Source: Nemertoderma westbladi (Eukaryota > Xenacoelomorpha > Nemertodermatida > Nemertodermatidae). Taken from it: 27,166 nucleotides of DNA. Below are positions 1-9,254 of this stretch, in pieces. Under the pieces are notes generated by a model that was not told the DNA's origin, did not search any database, and saw only the letters and a program-made list of their open reading frames with translations. Both the position numbers and the translations under genes were made by a program. Position 1 is the first letter of the stretch; each line of letters starts with the position of its first letter. The stretch covers positions 1 through 27,166 of the forward strand of contig JAUCBJ010001130.1 of NCBI GenBank assembly GCA_032718475.1, in the 5' to 3' direction.

Positions 1-59
1 AGTACATACATATACGTTAACCTTTCTGGGATTCACCTATCAGGTATTCCCCTTTAAAA

Positions 60-250
60 CTTAGATATATATATATATAGACCCCCACCTTTTCCTGTTA
101 GTTGCCAGTACATAGTCTGATGCAGACCGGTAGGTCGAAAACGTTTACTATTGTATCTTTATCTAATATAATATAACCAGCTAAAGACCCTCAATACTTT
201 ATTTTTTTATCATCTTTACACTATGCTGCCGCTGGTGAATGCCTACCACT
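60..250 (+). repeat. Penelope/retrozyme-like repeat, copy A
   Basis: This stretch shares a motif series, in the same order, with 8165-8500: a TA-rich microsatellite, a CTGA(T/A)GCA...GGTCGA(A/T)AACGTTTA core, a CTCA(A/T)...ACTTTATTT segment and an ACACTATGC segment. Two diverged copies in the same orientation 8.2 kb apart indicate a dispersed repeat family. The core resembles the hammerhead ribozyme motifs known from Penelope-like retroelements and retrozymes. No reverse transcriptase or GIY-YIG coding sequence is visible nearby, so the rest of any parent element is missing or was never present. The family assignment is an inference from the core motif only. Confidence 0.45.
110..154 (+). ncRNA. 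Hammerhead-ribozyme-like motif (copy A)
   Basis: The sequence reads CTGATG (117-122), then a stem II made by GACC (125-128) and GGTC (133-136) around a GGTA loop, then GAAA (137-140). A palindromic AACGTT (140-145) follows as a very short stem III, then T146 as the possible cleavage-site nucleotide. Stem I can form between ACATAGT (110-116) and ACTATTGT (147-154) with one bulge. The canonical core is CUGAUGA...GAAA; this copy has one extra C between CUGAUG and A. The short palindromic helix III is typical of hammerheads that act as dimers. Activity is doubtful because of the extra base and the NUU-type cleavage triplet. Confidence 0.4.
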
Positions 251-836
251 TCATCCGTTCGTTTGTTAGATAAACACAGACAGACTCAATTATGGATTAA
301 ACTAAACGATTTTTCGCCGTTTCTTAAATTTTAAATTTTGCGAATATTTGTGGGGCGAGCCGCAACGTTCGGTAACCTTGGTGTAGCGGTTCCATAATTG
401 AGCTGCCTGTCGGTGTCATTGGGAACTGTTTGATGATAATAATTCCGTGAATCTTAGATAAAATTATACCAAAGTTGGTACACAAGTATTCGGTCAAAAG
501 TCGGAAGTATTCTAGAAGGGAATATACGTATAATATCAACTATAAAATACATGTAAATCAATTTGTTATTCGGCACCGAAATAATTTTCTATAAACTGGA
601 AGTATAGAGTAATGTATGCCATAGGGCGTGATTATTCATAGGACTTAAGGGCGTGATTATTCTTGTTCGTCAAAAACATTGGATTGGTAAATTTTCCCGC
701 GAACTTTACAATGAAATACCGACGATCTGCTAGTAAGTTTCAGGAAATCGCCCCAAGAGCAGACAGATAGCTGAGTATTTATAAATAAGTAGGGCTGCTC
801 TTTCGTCGTTGGCAACCCCAATTTATAGCGGGAAAA
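251..836. other. AT-rich non-coding flank
   Basis: No supportable gene is visible here. The stretch contains a short direct repeat, AGGGCGTGATTATTC, at 623-637 and 648-662. It also contains an 11-bp perfect inverted repeat, AATTTTCCCGC at 690-700 and GCGGGAAAATT at 828-838, bounding 149 bp. This could be a small MITE, but no convincing target-site duplication was found beside it. Confidence 0.5.
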
Positions 837-892
837 TTAAATTCTCCAAACTGACAAATAGCAAACAATTGTAACAACTCGTTGTATCTCAC

Positions 893-1504
893 CTGATGCT
901 GGTTCACCTTCTATTATAGGAGTTGGATCCTGACAACCGTGCTCATTACAGGCCACCACTGAGAAATAATGACGTTCATTGGGTAATCCTGAGACGATTA
1001 TGTAAGAATCATTTGTATTTCCTGTTGTTATAGTAACAATATTTCCGTTACTGTTGTTGTACTCAACTCTAAACCATTGATTAGATCCACCATTGAATCC
1101 TGGTGTCCAACTAACTATAACTCTGGAATTATCAACTGCTTCTACTTTAACTCCAGTCGGCATATGTGGAGGTCCCATAGGTTCCAACTTAACGTCACAT
1201 TCACCAAAAGTACCGATACCATTTCTAACCCTCCCATAGTAGGTTAGATTAAGATCATCACTGGTTACATCATATATCATTAGACTTATGACAGCAATAT
1301 TTTTATACCCAAATTTCTCCACTACAACAACTGATGTTCTATATTTATCACCATCGGGCAGCTCCTTATTTAAGTCAACTTCACTAAGCCAATAATAACT
1401 CGATACAGCTGGATAACTTTCCATTGTACATGTTAGAGTAACGACATTCCCAACATCTCCTATAACAGTTCGCTCTGTGTCATTGTGAATCCAATCCGGT
1501 TTGT
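893..1504 (-). CDS. Internal exon, Ig + fibronectin type III protein
   Basis: This is an internal coding exon of a cell-surface or secreted adhesion-type protein. The open frame is bounded by an acceptor (TTTCTTAG, AG at 1506-1505) and a donor (GTGAGA beginning at 892). Its length of 612 nt makes both junctions phase 1, the usual phase for Ig and FN3 exons. The first half is Ig-like, with the B-strand cysteine in VTLTC and a tryptophan-like core (SSYYW). The F-strand position reads TYYGRVRNG, so the usual second cysteine is replaced by glycine, although GEC follows nearby. The second half is FN3-like: PTGVKVEAV, VIVSWTP, WFRVEYNN and HYFSVVACNEHG are the expected strand motifs. It probably belongs to the same minus-strand gene as the exon at 10465-11314, but about 9 kb of transposon-filled DNA lies between them. 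Later exons lie left of the window. Confidence 0.7.
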
Positions 1505-1607
1505 CTAAGAAAGTCGAAAAATATTTTATTTTATTTGAAACAATATTTAATTATGTAGAATGACTTAAAGGTTAGTAAGTACTTCGTGCCTCTCACAGGA
1601 TGCGTAG

Positions 1608-1640
1608 CTCCTGTTCTACTAACAGTGATGGAGGGTAATA
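1608..1640. repeat. 33-bp inverted repeat, left arm
   Basis: CTCCTGTTCTACTAACAGTG begins this arm. Its reverse complement occurs at 2408-2440 with a single mismatch over 33 nt. The two arms enclose the Ig exon relic and a pyrimidine-rich minisatellite. The arms could be a transposon's terminal repeats or the remains of a local inversion. Confidence 0.75.
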
Positions 1641-1656
1641 TTTACAGTGGTGTTCG

Positions 1657-1790
1657 GACACTTCCCACCCCGGACACTTCCCCCCCGGACAGTTCCCCAC
1701 CGTTCAAGTAGGACAGTTCCCCCTCCGGACACTTCCCCCCCGGACACTTCCCCCCCAGACACTTCCCCCCCGCAGACACTTCCCCCCCGA
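1657..1790 (+). repeat. Pyrimidine-rich minisatellite, about 15-bp unit
   Basis: About eight or nine imperfect copies of CGGACACTTCCCCCC occur in tandem, with variants such as CAGTTCCCC. The 62-codon open frame across it is a by-product of the repeat and gives only a low-complexity Pro/Thr/Ser string. It lies inside the 1608-2440 inverted-repeat interval. Confidence 0.75.
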
Positions 1791-2033
1791 CTGTTCTTAA
1801 CTTCTCACATTCGTATTTTTCATTTTGTAAGGTAAACGGACCGCTTTTATCCAGATAAGTTGTATCCCATTTTCCTTTCGTAGCTCAGAAAGTGATCTTT
1901 TGCATCCCGATTTTACATTTTATATCCAAGTTTTATTTGGGCTTTATCAATGCAATTACATCGTATTGTTTGCTAATCTTTAAACAATTAATTATATTAG
2001 ATGATCTATAAATTCCATCCCCGGAATCCTCAG

Positions 2034-2386
2034 TACAGCAACGACAGTGGGGAAGAGAGTATCGAAAGTCCAGCAATACCGGTAACTGTGATATTGTGAT
2101 CTGAAAGTGAAAGTTTCTGGTACTTCTTATGATGGAGGTGATTCAATACAATTAAATAGAAGTTTGGAAGTTCATAACGACCCAATAGAAGTAAAGTGGA
2201 TTCCAGATGACTGCAATATAGATGTTGATTATATTTGGAGTGGCAACTTCGTAACTGGTGGAGATGAAGTTAGGAATATCGATATAAATAAAAGATCTTC
2301 AGGGATTTACACAACTAAAGCCGAATATACGTTTTATGATTTATCAACTATTACAGAGTCCTTCACTATTGAGTTAATAGTTCAGT
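2034..2386 (+). pseudogene. Ig-domain exon relic, opposite strand to the gene
   Basis: A plus-strand frame from about 2104 reads like an Ig domain: KVSGTSYDGGDSIQL is a typical strand A-B segment, VDYIWSG a C-strand tryptophan, and GIYTTKAEYTF the F strand. The end, SFTIELIVQ then T|GTAAGT, matches in sequence and phase the Ig end of the exon at 10465-11314 (TTIEVQ then T|GTAAGT). That supports common ancestry. Problems are the lack of canonical B- and F-strand cysteines, a stop (TGA at 2089-2091) just upstream in the same frame, and an apparent frame change against the upstream Ig-like segment from 2034, after a CTCAG that could be an acceptor. It is on the strand opposite to both other exons, so I read it as a relic or an inverted exon, not a working exon of that gene. 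Confidence 0.5.
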
Positions 2387-2388
2387 GT
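2356..2388 (+). repeat. 33-bp direct duplication, first copy
   Basis: The last 31 nt of the Ig exon relic plus the donor GT are repeated at 2438-2470 with one mismatch, 82 bp downstream. The second copy overlaps the right inverted-repeat arm by three bases and ends directly at the LINE junction. It therefore records a local rearrangement around the exon end. Confidence 0.8.
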
Positions 2389-2407
2389 AAGTAACAATAA
2401 ACTACAG

Positions 2408-2440
2408 TATTACCTTCCATCACTGTTAGTAGAACAGGAG
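2408..2440. repeat. 33-bp inverted repeat, right arm
   Basis: This is the partner of 1608-1640, with one mismatch. It lies 22 nt past the donor site of the Ig exon relic and abuts the second copy of the direct duplication. Confidence 0.75.
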
Positions 2441-2470
2441 TCATTCACTATTGAGTTAATAGTTCAGTGT
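2438..2470 (+). repeat. 33-bp direct duplication, second copy
   Basis: This repeats the exon-end sequence of 2356-2388 but is followed by LINE sequence instead of GTAAGT. It shows that a second copy of the exon end existed when the LINE or the rearrangement arrived. Confidence 0.8.
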
Positions 2471-2471
2471 T

Positions 2472-5064
2472 CTGACCATCAACATTTGATGGGAATCCCA
2501 AGGCAACAGTTATATGTTGCTACAGTCCAACCAATGCCTCAGAGCCAGAACAAGCAGTCAAGTTTTATGAAGAACTGACTGGACTTATAAAGGACATTCC
2601 GAAACACAATGTTAAATTCATTGCTGGTGACCTGAATGCCCAAATTGGCCCAGAAGACATCAAGGGTTACACTTATAACACCAGTTCTAACAGAAATGGG
2701 TACTTACTTTTAGACCTAATGGAAGAATGTGAATTGATACCAACAAACAACACATTCGAAAAGAGTAAGGGGAAGCTATGGACCTTTCAATACCCTAATG
2801 GAACCAAAGCACAACTGGATTACATCCTCATAAACAAAAAGTGGAGAAACAGCATGATCAACTGCGAGGCATACAGCTCGTTCAACCTAATTGGTTCGGA
2901 CCACAGAATTGTGACTGCAGAGATCAGACTCAGTTTGAGAGCCAGCAAACCCAGGACAAGCAAGCAAATCAAATATGACTGGGAAAAACTCAGAACTGTC
3001 AATGCTGTAAAGGATGCTTATACAGTAGAAGTTCAAAACCGCTTTGAAGCACTCCAGTCAATGGATGAAGACCAATCCACCAATTCAATATACCAGAATA
3101 TAATAACAGGAACAGCCCACAAGGAATCAGCTAAGAGGCATATCCCCCAGAAACCCAAACGAAAACAATATGTGCCATGGCAAAACTCTGAGGTTACTTG
3201 TAAGAGAGAAGATCTTAAGATAGCCTACAAAGTTAAAATCGAACAACCAACAACCGAAAACATTAACAAGGTTGAGAAAGCTAAGGACGATCTTAAATTG
3301 GCCTACAACATCAGCCAGGAAAAGTACATACAGGATAAAACTGAAGCAATTACAACTGCTCACATACAGCAACAATCAAGACTTACCTGACAAACTGTAA
3401 ATGAGGTATCTGGTCGGAAAAGTTGTGCAAAGGGGCGCCTCAAAGCCGATAGTCCTGAAGAACGTGTTGGGAAGTGGAAAAATCACTTCAGCAACTTGCT
3501 TGGGCAGCCACAAAACATCGAGGTCAGCCCTACAAGGAAAATATATGACAAGACACTACCTATAGAAACAGGGGACTTCACACCTGGCGAACTCCAAAGA
3601 AGCATTAAAAGCATGTCCAATAATAAAGCGAGTGGATTAGATGAAATCCCAACGGAGGTATGGAAAACCGGAGTGCTAAACAGACCATTTTTGGATGTTT
3701 GCAACCGAATGTTAAAAGGGGAAAAGCCACCACCAATTTGGACTAAAGGTCAACTAAAGCCTCTCCCCAAGAAAGGAGACCTCGGCATAGCAACAAACTA
3801 TCGTGGGATCTGTCTGCTGTGGTAGCTGCCAAAATATACAATAAAATGATTCTATATAGGATTAGGCCTCACATAGAGAAACTACTGCGTAAGAGCCAAA
3901 ACGGATTTCGACCAAGTAGATCAACAATAGCTCAGATACTTGACTACGGAGACTGATTGAAGGAATTAAGTCAAAGAATCTCCCCGCTGTCATGACTTTT
4001 GTGGACTTCAAGAAGGCATTCGACTCCATCCATAGAGGTAAAATGCTTGAAATCCTAAGAGCTTATGGAATACCAGAAGTAATTGTTGCTGGCATTGGAT
4101 TGTTATATTGTGACACAGAAGCGCAGGTACTCTCACCAGATGGTGAAACTGAGTTTTTCTCAATCCTGGCTGGCGTACTGCAAGGTTAGCACCATTACTA
4201 TTTGTAATTGTGCTGGATTACGCAATGAGGACGGCCACAAAGGGTGAAGAACTGGGATTCACACTTCAAGAACGCAGAAGTAGTAGATATCCGGCAACTA
4301 CAGTCACAGACACCGACTTTGCGGATGACATCGCCCTGCTCTCTAATACCCTAGCAGATTCACAGCTTCTACTAAATAAAGTGGAGAGGGCTGCTAAGGA
4401 GGTTGGATTGCATATAAATGCTACAAAGACCGAATTCATGACCTTTAATGTTGATGGAAACTTGACAACCATTGATAATGATCAACTAAGGAAGGTCGAT
4501 GACTTCCAGTATCTTGGATCATGGATAGAGAGTAGCAAAAAGGATATAGAAGTTAGGAAAGCAAAGGCTTGGGTAGCTCTATCAAAAATGGATACCATCT
4601 GGAAATCAGATCTCTCCAGGCACCTTAAGACTAAGTTCTTTCGAGCCACAGTGGAAAGTTTATTTTTATATGGGGGTGAGACCTGGACACTGACTAAATC
4701 ACTTGAACAACAAATTGATGGTTGCTACACAAGACTACTAAGGGCAGCCCTAAACATCAGCTGGAGACAACACATGACAAACGCCGAGCTTTATGGTACA
4801 ATACCACCTGTATCATCCACCCTCCGTGAACGCAGATTAAGATTCAGTGGGCACTGCTGGCGAAGTAAAGACGAGGTCATACCAGATCTACTTTTCTGGC
4901 AACCAACTCATGGAAAGCGTAGTCGTGGACGACCGGCCATAACATATATAGATCAACTTGAAAGGGATACTGAACTTAGGAGAAACGAAATTGCGACAAC
5001 TATGGAGACTCGGGAAGCCTGGAAGGATCTCATTTCCACTGTCCGAGTTCGCTCGACCTAGTAG
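2472..5064 (+). mobile_element. 5'-truncated RTE-like LINE (dead)
   Basis: This is a non-LTR retrotransposon that begins abruptly inside the apurinic endonuclease domain and runs through reverse transcriptase to the C-terminal region. The endonuclease, RT and C-terminal order, and the conserved C-terminal block with RRLRFSGHCWR and GKRSRGRP, are typical of RTE-group and related LINEs. The clade is a recognition-level call. The left end coincides with the duplicated Ig exon end. I did not find a convincing target-site duplication or a poly-A tail on the right, and the 3' end may lie up to about 100 bp beyond the stop at 5061. Confidence 0.8.
2484..5061 (+). pseudogene. LINE endonuclease-reverse transcriptase ORF, broken
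   Basis: Endonuclease motifs are visible: GDLNAQIG (about 2628-2649), LDYILINKKW (about 2815) and GSDHR (2893-2907), the last being the catalytic SDH. RT motifs follow: NKASGLDEIPTEVWK, LKPLPKKGD, FVDFKKAFDS and DFADD (4315-4329). The C-terminal region includes ETWTLTK and RRLRFSGHCW. Lesions are an in-frame TGA at 3388-3390, where TGG would be expected, a frame break near 3815-3825, another near 3945, and a small deletion with a frame change near 4185 just after the LAGVLQG motif. The element therefore cannot make a full protein. Downstream of 4210 the frame is open for 283 codons. Confidence 0.85.
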
Positions 5065-5681
5065 TAGTATAATATTGTAATAGCGAGTTTTATAAACGCG
5101 AATTATTTGCCACTGTGTTTTGGTTACTTATCTGAATAAAAATTACACTGTAGTCGTAGTGGTTAAAGTAAGCCAATATAGATTAGAGGTTTCGTTTAAT
5201 AATTGAACTTTAAGCAAATCTAAGTAATACTGTAGATACAAAATAATATAAATGGTGGATGTATCACCTGTGCCCCCCCCCCCCCCCCCCAACCCACTCT
5301 TTGGTGTCCCAAATATTTGGTTTTTAGGATATAGATATTCAATAGGTGGTGATACCATAAATGCCATATATATTACATTAGTATACATATACATTAGTTA
5401 TTTTGCGGAATATTTACCCAGCGGAAGGAGTTATAAACTTATAACATTTCTTAAACTTATATGTTACGTTGAAACCTCGAATAGTTTAGTGGAAACAAAC
5501 GCAATTTTAGTTGACAGATTGCCTCTATTGTTGTCTACAGCCGTTCCGAAATTGTCAATCGGTTTAGATTTTTAGCTGAACCTTGCTATGAGATTTTATT
5601 TTCTATATTTGTTTACTTATTGGTGGTGATCACTGATCAGTAATTCAAATCACTGAAAATCATAATTTTGAGTTTTGTAAT
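5065..5681. other. Non-coding stretch with a poly-C run
   Basis: No gene is recognised here. The stretch holds a run of 20 C at 5271-5290 and AT-rich sequence, and probably includes the LINE 3' untranslated tail at its left edge. Open frames across it have no recognisable domains. Confidence 0.5.
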
Positions 5682-5689
5682 ACTAAACC
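5682..5689. repeat. hAT target-site duplication, left
   Basis: ACTAAACC lies directly outside the left terminal inverted repeat and is repeated exactly at 7920-7927. An 8-bp duplication is characteristic of hAT-superfamily insertion. Confidence 0.9.
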
Positions 5690-7919
5690 CAGTGCCGGAT
5701 TAACCTTAAGGCATATAAGGCACGTGCCTTAGGGCCAGCCGAAAATACGGGCCATTTTTTCTCAGCGAGTCATTCTTGTAAAAAAAATATTTTTATCTGA
5801 AGAGTCCACATTTTCTCTCACTAAAATGTATAGAAAACAGAGCAAGAAAGTGCATCTTTCGACTACTTTCTATCCCTAAATTTCTGATAGAAATTGCAAA
5901 ATTCTAGCTCATTCGACCGACAGGTGCTGTGTTATTATAACGAACCTGTCTTTAGACTGGGTAGTTTTTGTCTAAAGCTGAGGCCGGCAAAAACACGATG
6001 GATATATTTACCTATATCACTCACTATATATGTCACTATATCACTCACTATGTATGTTCACCAAATGGCTTGAAACCACTTGCATGCATTGTAAAATTGT
6101 AAACGCAAGTATTTATCAATTGTTGTCTAGTTGTTGAATAAAAAAGTTGGGAACGATTCGAAGTGCGATATTCGAAATATTTGCATATTTTCAACATTAT
6201 TGAACGCGAAATTAAATACCCACAACTCCCTTGCTTGAAATGTTTTTCAGGTGATTGATATTTAGCAATTATTATGAGGTTACTTACTACTGAAATCTGA
6301 CAGAATGCCAAACGTATTATTATAGTTCTATCTCTATTCAGCCAGGTAGTGTAATGTAAAGCAGTACATCATTTATATATCGCATGTATCTATAGGGCCT
6401 AATTGTCATCGTTATAATACTGTCATCAACTTAGGCTAAGCTCAATTGTAATGCAAAGGCTTTGTAGGTTTTGTATATCTGGGACGTTTACAACAGCTGT
6501 CGATTAAACTAACAAAACCATAAAACTGAACCAGGGTGGCTGCCAGTCGGGTACCAACGGCTGTTGGGTAGACTTAAGGGAACATTTCACAAACTTTCAT
6601 AGGATGCTTGTACATGTACATTATATTGGTTGCTCCGATGTTTTTATTAGGCTAACTGAGAATGTATCAGGTATAAATACTGTAATTATAGTGTTCTTTA
6701 TTTTATTTATCTAATACAGAAAAGACCCCTCCGCAGAATAAACTGCTCTTTTGGGCCGTTTCTCAGGTTGCGGATATGGATACCATTTCACACATCATCG
6801 TAGTAATTGTGATTATGATTTGTTTGCCTAGGCGAATGTGTATTACATTAGATGGGAGGCAGTTTTTTGGTTGATGCAAGTCATTCTTGGTTTGCATCTT
6901 CCAATCCCATCTGTTTCTTGGAGTCTGTGTAAGACAGGTTCGTTTAAAGGCATCTTGATGGCGTTCTAGTATTAGTTCGAGACCTGATGGCAGGGAAATA
7001 ATAAAACTTGGGCAGTAAAACTTTAAAGTGCTAATTATGAACAATGGAGAATTTAATTTAATTTATTTGTGGGGAATTATTTGTAGTTATGCTCTTAAAC
7101 TTTCTGGAACAACCAAATAATGACGTGGTGACATACTGGAAATACTGTTCATTGTAAATGTATATGGCGTGGAGATATGGTAGTGCGAAATTAATTTTTT
7201 TACCGGAATTTTATAAATATAGGCCCTAATAGATATAAAAAAAAAGATAATAATAAAAAAATAAAAAAATAATAAAAAAAAACTTGTCAGAAATAACTTC
7301 TTGACACTAATTTAATTTAACCGCAATTCAGATGTTCTGCCCTCGTGTATTGAATTTTCATTCGATGGTTTTTTAGGTGCATTTCCTGCAAAACCTAAAA
7401 GCATAATTGGGCAGCATAATTGAATTTGGTAAATTATAATTAGTGACAAAAAGTACTTATTTCCGAGACTGTTCTCTATCGGAGAACATTTCTTTCTCAG
7501 CAAGTCCAAATCTAGATCAGAAATATTATATCTTTTGCCCACACTTTTGGTGTGTTATATTTCTCAGCAAGTCCTGTAAAGATAAGTACCGTGCAAAACC
7601 TACCCTACAGAAAATAAATAACACATTCCATAAATAACACAAGGTTTTATAGGCATAATATGCCGTTTTGTAATGTTACAATTCTTGATGAAAACTATTT
7701 TTGCAAAGTACTTATTATTAAAGTAATTAGTACTTATTTGCACACAGTCAGTCATCCAACGAAAATACTTTATATTTCCTTCGCAACATTTTCACAATTT
7801 CAGTTGTTTTTAGTAGCTTTTACTTTTGAAAGGGTTTGCGGAAAAATATCAATTTTCGGGCCATTTTTGGAAATTACTAAAATGTGCCTTAGGGCCACCA
7901 GAGGCTTAATCCGGCACTG
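5690..7919. mobile_element. Non-autonomous hAT DNA transposon, 2230 bp
   Basis: The ends are perfect 14-bp inverted repeats, CAGTGCCGGATTAA at 5690-5703 and its complement at 7906-7919. They are flanked by identical 8-bp duplications. The CAGTG terminus and the 8-bp duplication point to the hAT superfamily. Just inside the left end is a perfect palindrome, AAGGCACGTGCCTT. The segment GTGCCTTAGGGCC occurs near both ends in the same orientation. Motifs like TTTCTCAGC(A/G)AGTC recur at about 5758, 7493 and 7560. No open frame in the element resembles a transposase or BED zinc finger, so it would depend on an enzyme supplied elsewhere. The interior also holds A-rich low-complexity DNA (7228-7282) and a short TATATCACTCACTATATATGT tandem (about 6013-6054). 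Confidence 0.9.
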
Positions 7920-7927
7920 ACTAAACC
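7920..7927. repeat. hAT target-site duplication, right
   Basis: ACTAAACC matches 5682-5689 exactly. It marks the right insertion boundary. Confidence 0.9.
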
Positions 7928-8164
7928 AATTGTATTACGTTTCCAATGAAATTATATTTCTGTATGTTTAGAACGTTTGTGGAGTTTAAATGATAATGGA
8001 ATTAACGGGAATGCCACCAATTTCGATCACAAAACAGCTATTCTTGAATTTAATAATAGCATTAATAATTGTGATCATATGTAGTAGGTACGTCACAAGG
8101 TTGCCTTGGATACAAAACCACGTACATTTAGCACTAAACTACCTGTTTATGTAGAACCAAGGCC

Positions 8165-8500
8165 ATCATCGTATATATATATATCTGTATATATATTTTG
8201 GTGAGGTGTTCCCAGGTTAAAATCTACATTAATTAATTGTCGTAGACTTTCTATTCCAATTGAATCACTCGTAACGTTTATCTGCTTCAATATATACCAC
8301 ACCGTGGTGTCAGACACTCTACACCTTTACGTTTAATATACGATTGTACTTCTAGCGGTAAAGACTATCTGAAGCAGGTCGTTAGGTCGATAACGTTTAT
8401 GTACCGTTAAGTTATCTTTCTGTCAGCCGGACTCATTCACTTTATTTACATTTAAGTAAATACACTATGCACCAATACTGCTTTACTACAGTATATTATA
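8165..8500 (+). repeat. Penelope/retrozyme-like repeat, copy B
   Basis: This is the second, more decayed copy of the repeat at 60-250, in the same orientation. It starts with a TA microsatellite (about 8170-8200), carries the core at 8356-8406, and continues through CTCATTCACTTTATTT and ACACTATGCACC segments that align with copy A. No coding sequence is attached. Confidence 0.45.
8356..8406 (+). ncRNA. Degenerate hammerhead-like motif (copy B)
   Basis: The core reads CTGAAG (8369-8374) and then GATA (8389-8392), so two nucleotides expected to be invariant have changed and it should be inactive. Base pairing is still possible. GGTC (8377-8380) pairs with GGTC (8385-8388) through G-U wobbles, the palindromic AACGTT is kept at 8392-8397, and an outer stem forms between CGGTA (8356-8360) and TACCG (8402-8406). 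That outer stem differs in sequence from copy A but occupies the same position. Confidence 0.35.
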
Positions 8501-9117
8501 TTATAATATTACCTCTTAAAATACTACGGGCCATCAGGCTCAGTAACCTTGATATTTCAAGATTTTATAAAGCTTTAAATATATTTTACTCGCACCACCA
8601 TGCACAACAAACAGAAAAGTTATTGCCGTAAACTTCCTACTGTAGTAGTTAGTTCGTTTTTCTACTTCTCTCTACATTTCACTACCATTTCTTTCCCCAT
8701 TTTGGACTTCACTTTATGTCATTTACCGGCTTGTGGTTTCCTCAGAATGCCTCCAGCCGTCTCAGAAACCCCAGTCTACAGTCTGATGCTCAATCAATCA
8801 ATCAATCAATGGAGCTCGAACGAGCTCGTGTATTATTCGCATAATGGGATACCACAATATTTAATTATAAAATCATTGCACCAGTGAACGTTTGTTTGTA
8901 ATTTTTGTTTTGTTCTGATGTAATATGGTTTTAGGGGGTGCGTTATTCGTTTTATGTTCTGTTCAAAAAAAAAAAGGAGAGAAAGCAGTAGCATAGCTAG
9001 TTTTGCCTCTTACCTTCTTTTTCTCAGAGAATCGTGATGTGGTACACCGGTTGGCTTATTATGGTGATGTCGGCCAGTGATCCTGAGTATATTCTGCGAT
9101 GCCATATATCAGTGCAA
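8501..9117. other. Non-coding stretch with TCAA microsatellite and palindrome
   Basis: No gene is supported. A TCAA tandem occupies 8790-8810, followed by a near-perfect palindrome GAGCTCG-AA-CGAGCTC (8812-8827). The 95-codon frame starting at 8600 has no domain and ends in peptide derived from the TCAA repeat. The TCAA run could be the 3' tail of a SINE or LINE whose body I cannot define. Confidence 0.45.
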
Positions 9118-9254
9118 TTTTTCTAATAATAGTAACTTTATTTTAATGTGCCGAAATTTCAGTTTTAAATTTTATTTTAAGTTTATTTTTCTAATAATAG
9201 TAACTGTATTGTATTGTGCCGAAATTGCAATTTTAATTTTATTTTAAATTTCGT
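9118..9254. repeat. Two-copy 68-bp tandem repeat beside LINE tail
   Basis: TTTCTAATAATAGTAAC... through GTGCCGAAAT... and an AT-rich end occurs twice in tandem, 68 bp apart. On the minus strand it lies directly downstream of the LINE 3' untranslated region and its T/A-rich tract at 9264-9286. It may be part of the LINE tail. Confidence 0.6.

Noticed and set aside
690-838. 149-bp MITE bounded by 11-bp inverted repeats
   Set aside because: No target duplication and no second copy in the window. An 11-bp match in AT-rich DNA is weak evidence.
837-892. Extension of the Ig/FN3 frame past the donor to the stop at 837
   Set aside because: The GTGAGA donor at 892 fits phase 1 and the peptide after it leaves the FN3 pattern, so it is read as intron.
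6048-7044. Minus-strand frames of 87 and 93 codons inside the hAT element as transposase remnants
   Set aside because: Neither shows a BED finger, RNase H-like catalytic motif or hAT dimerisation motif, so I treat the element as non-autonomous.
8600-8887. 95-codon plus-strand frame with an ATG
   Set aside because: It has no domain, it ends in peptide derived from the TCAA microsatellite, and its composition is like intergenic DNA.
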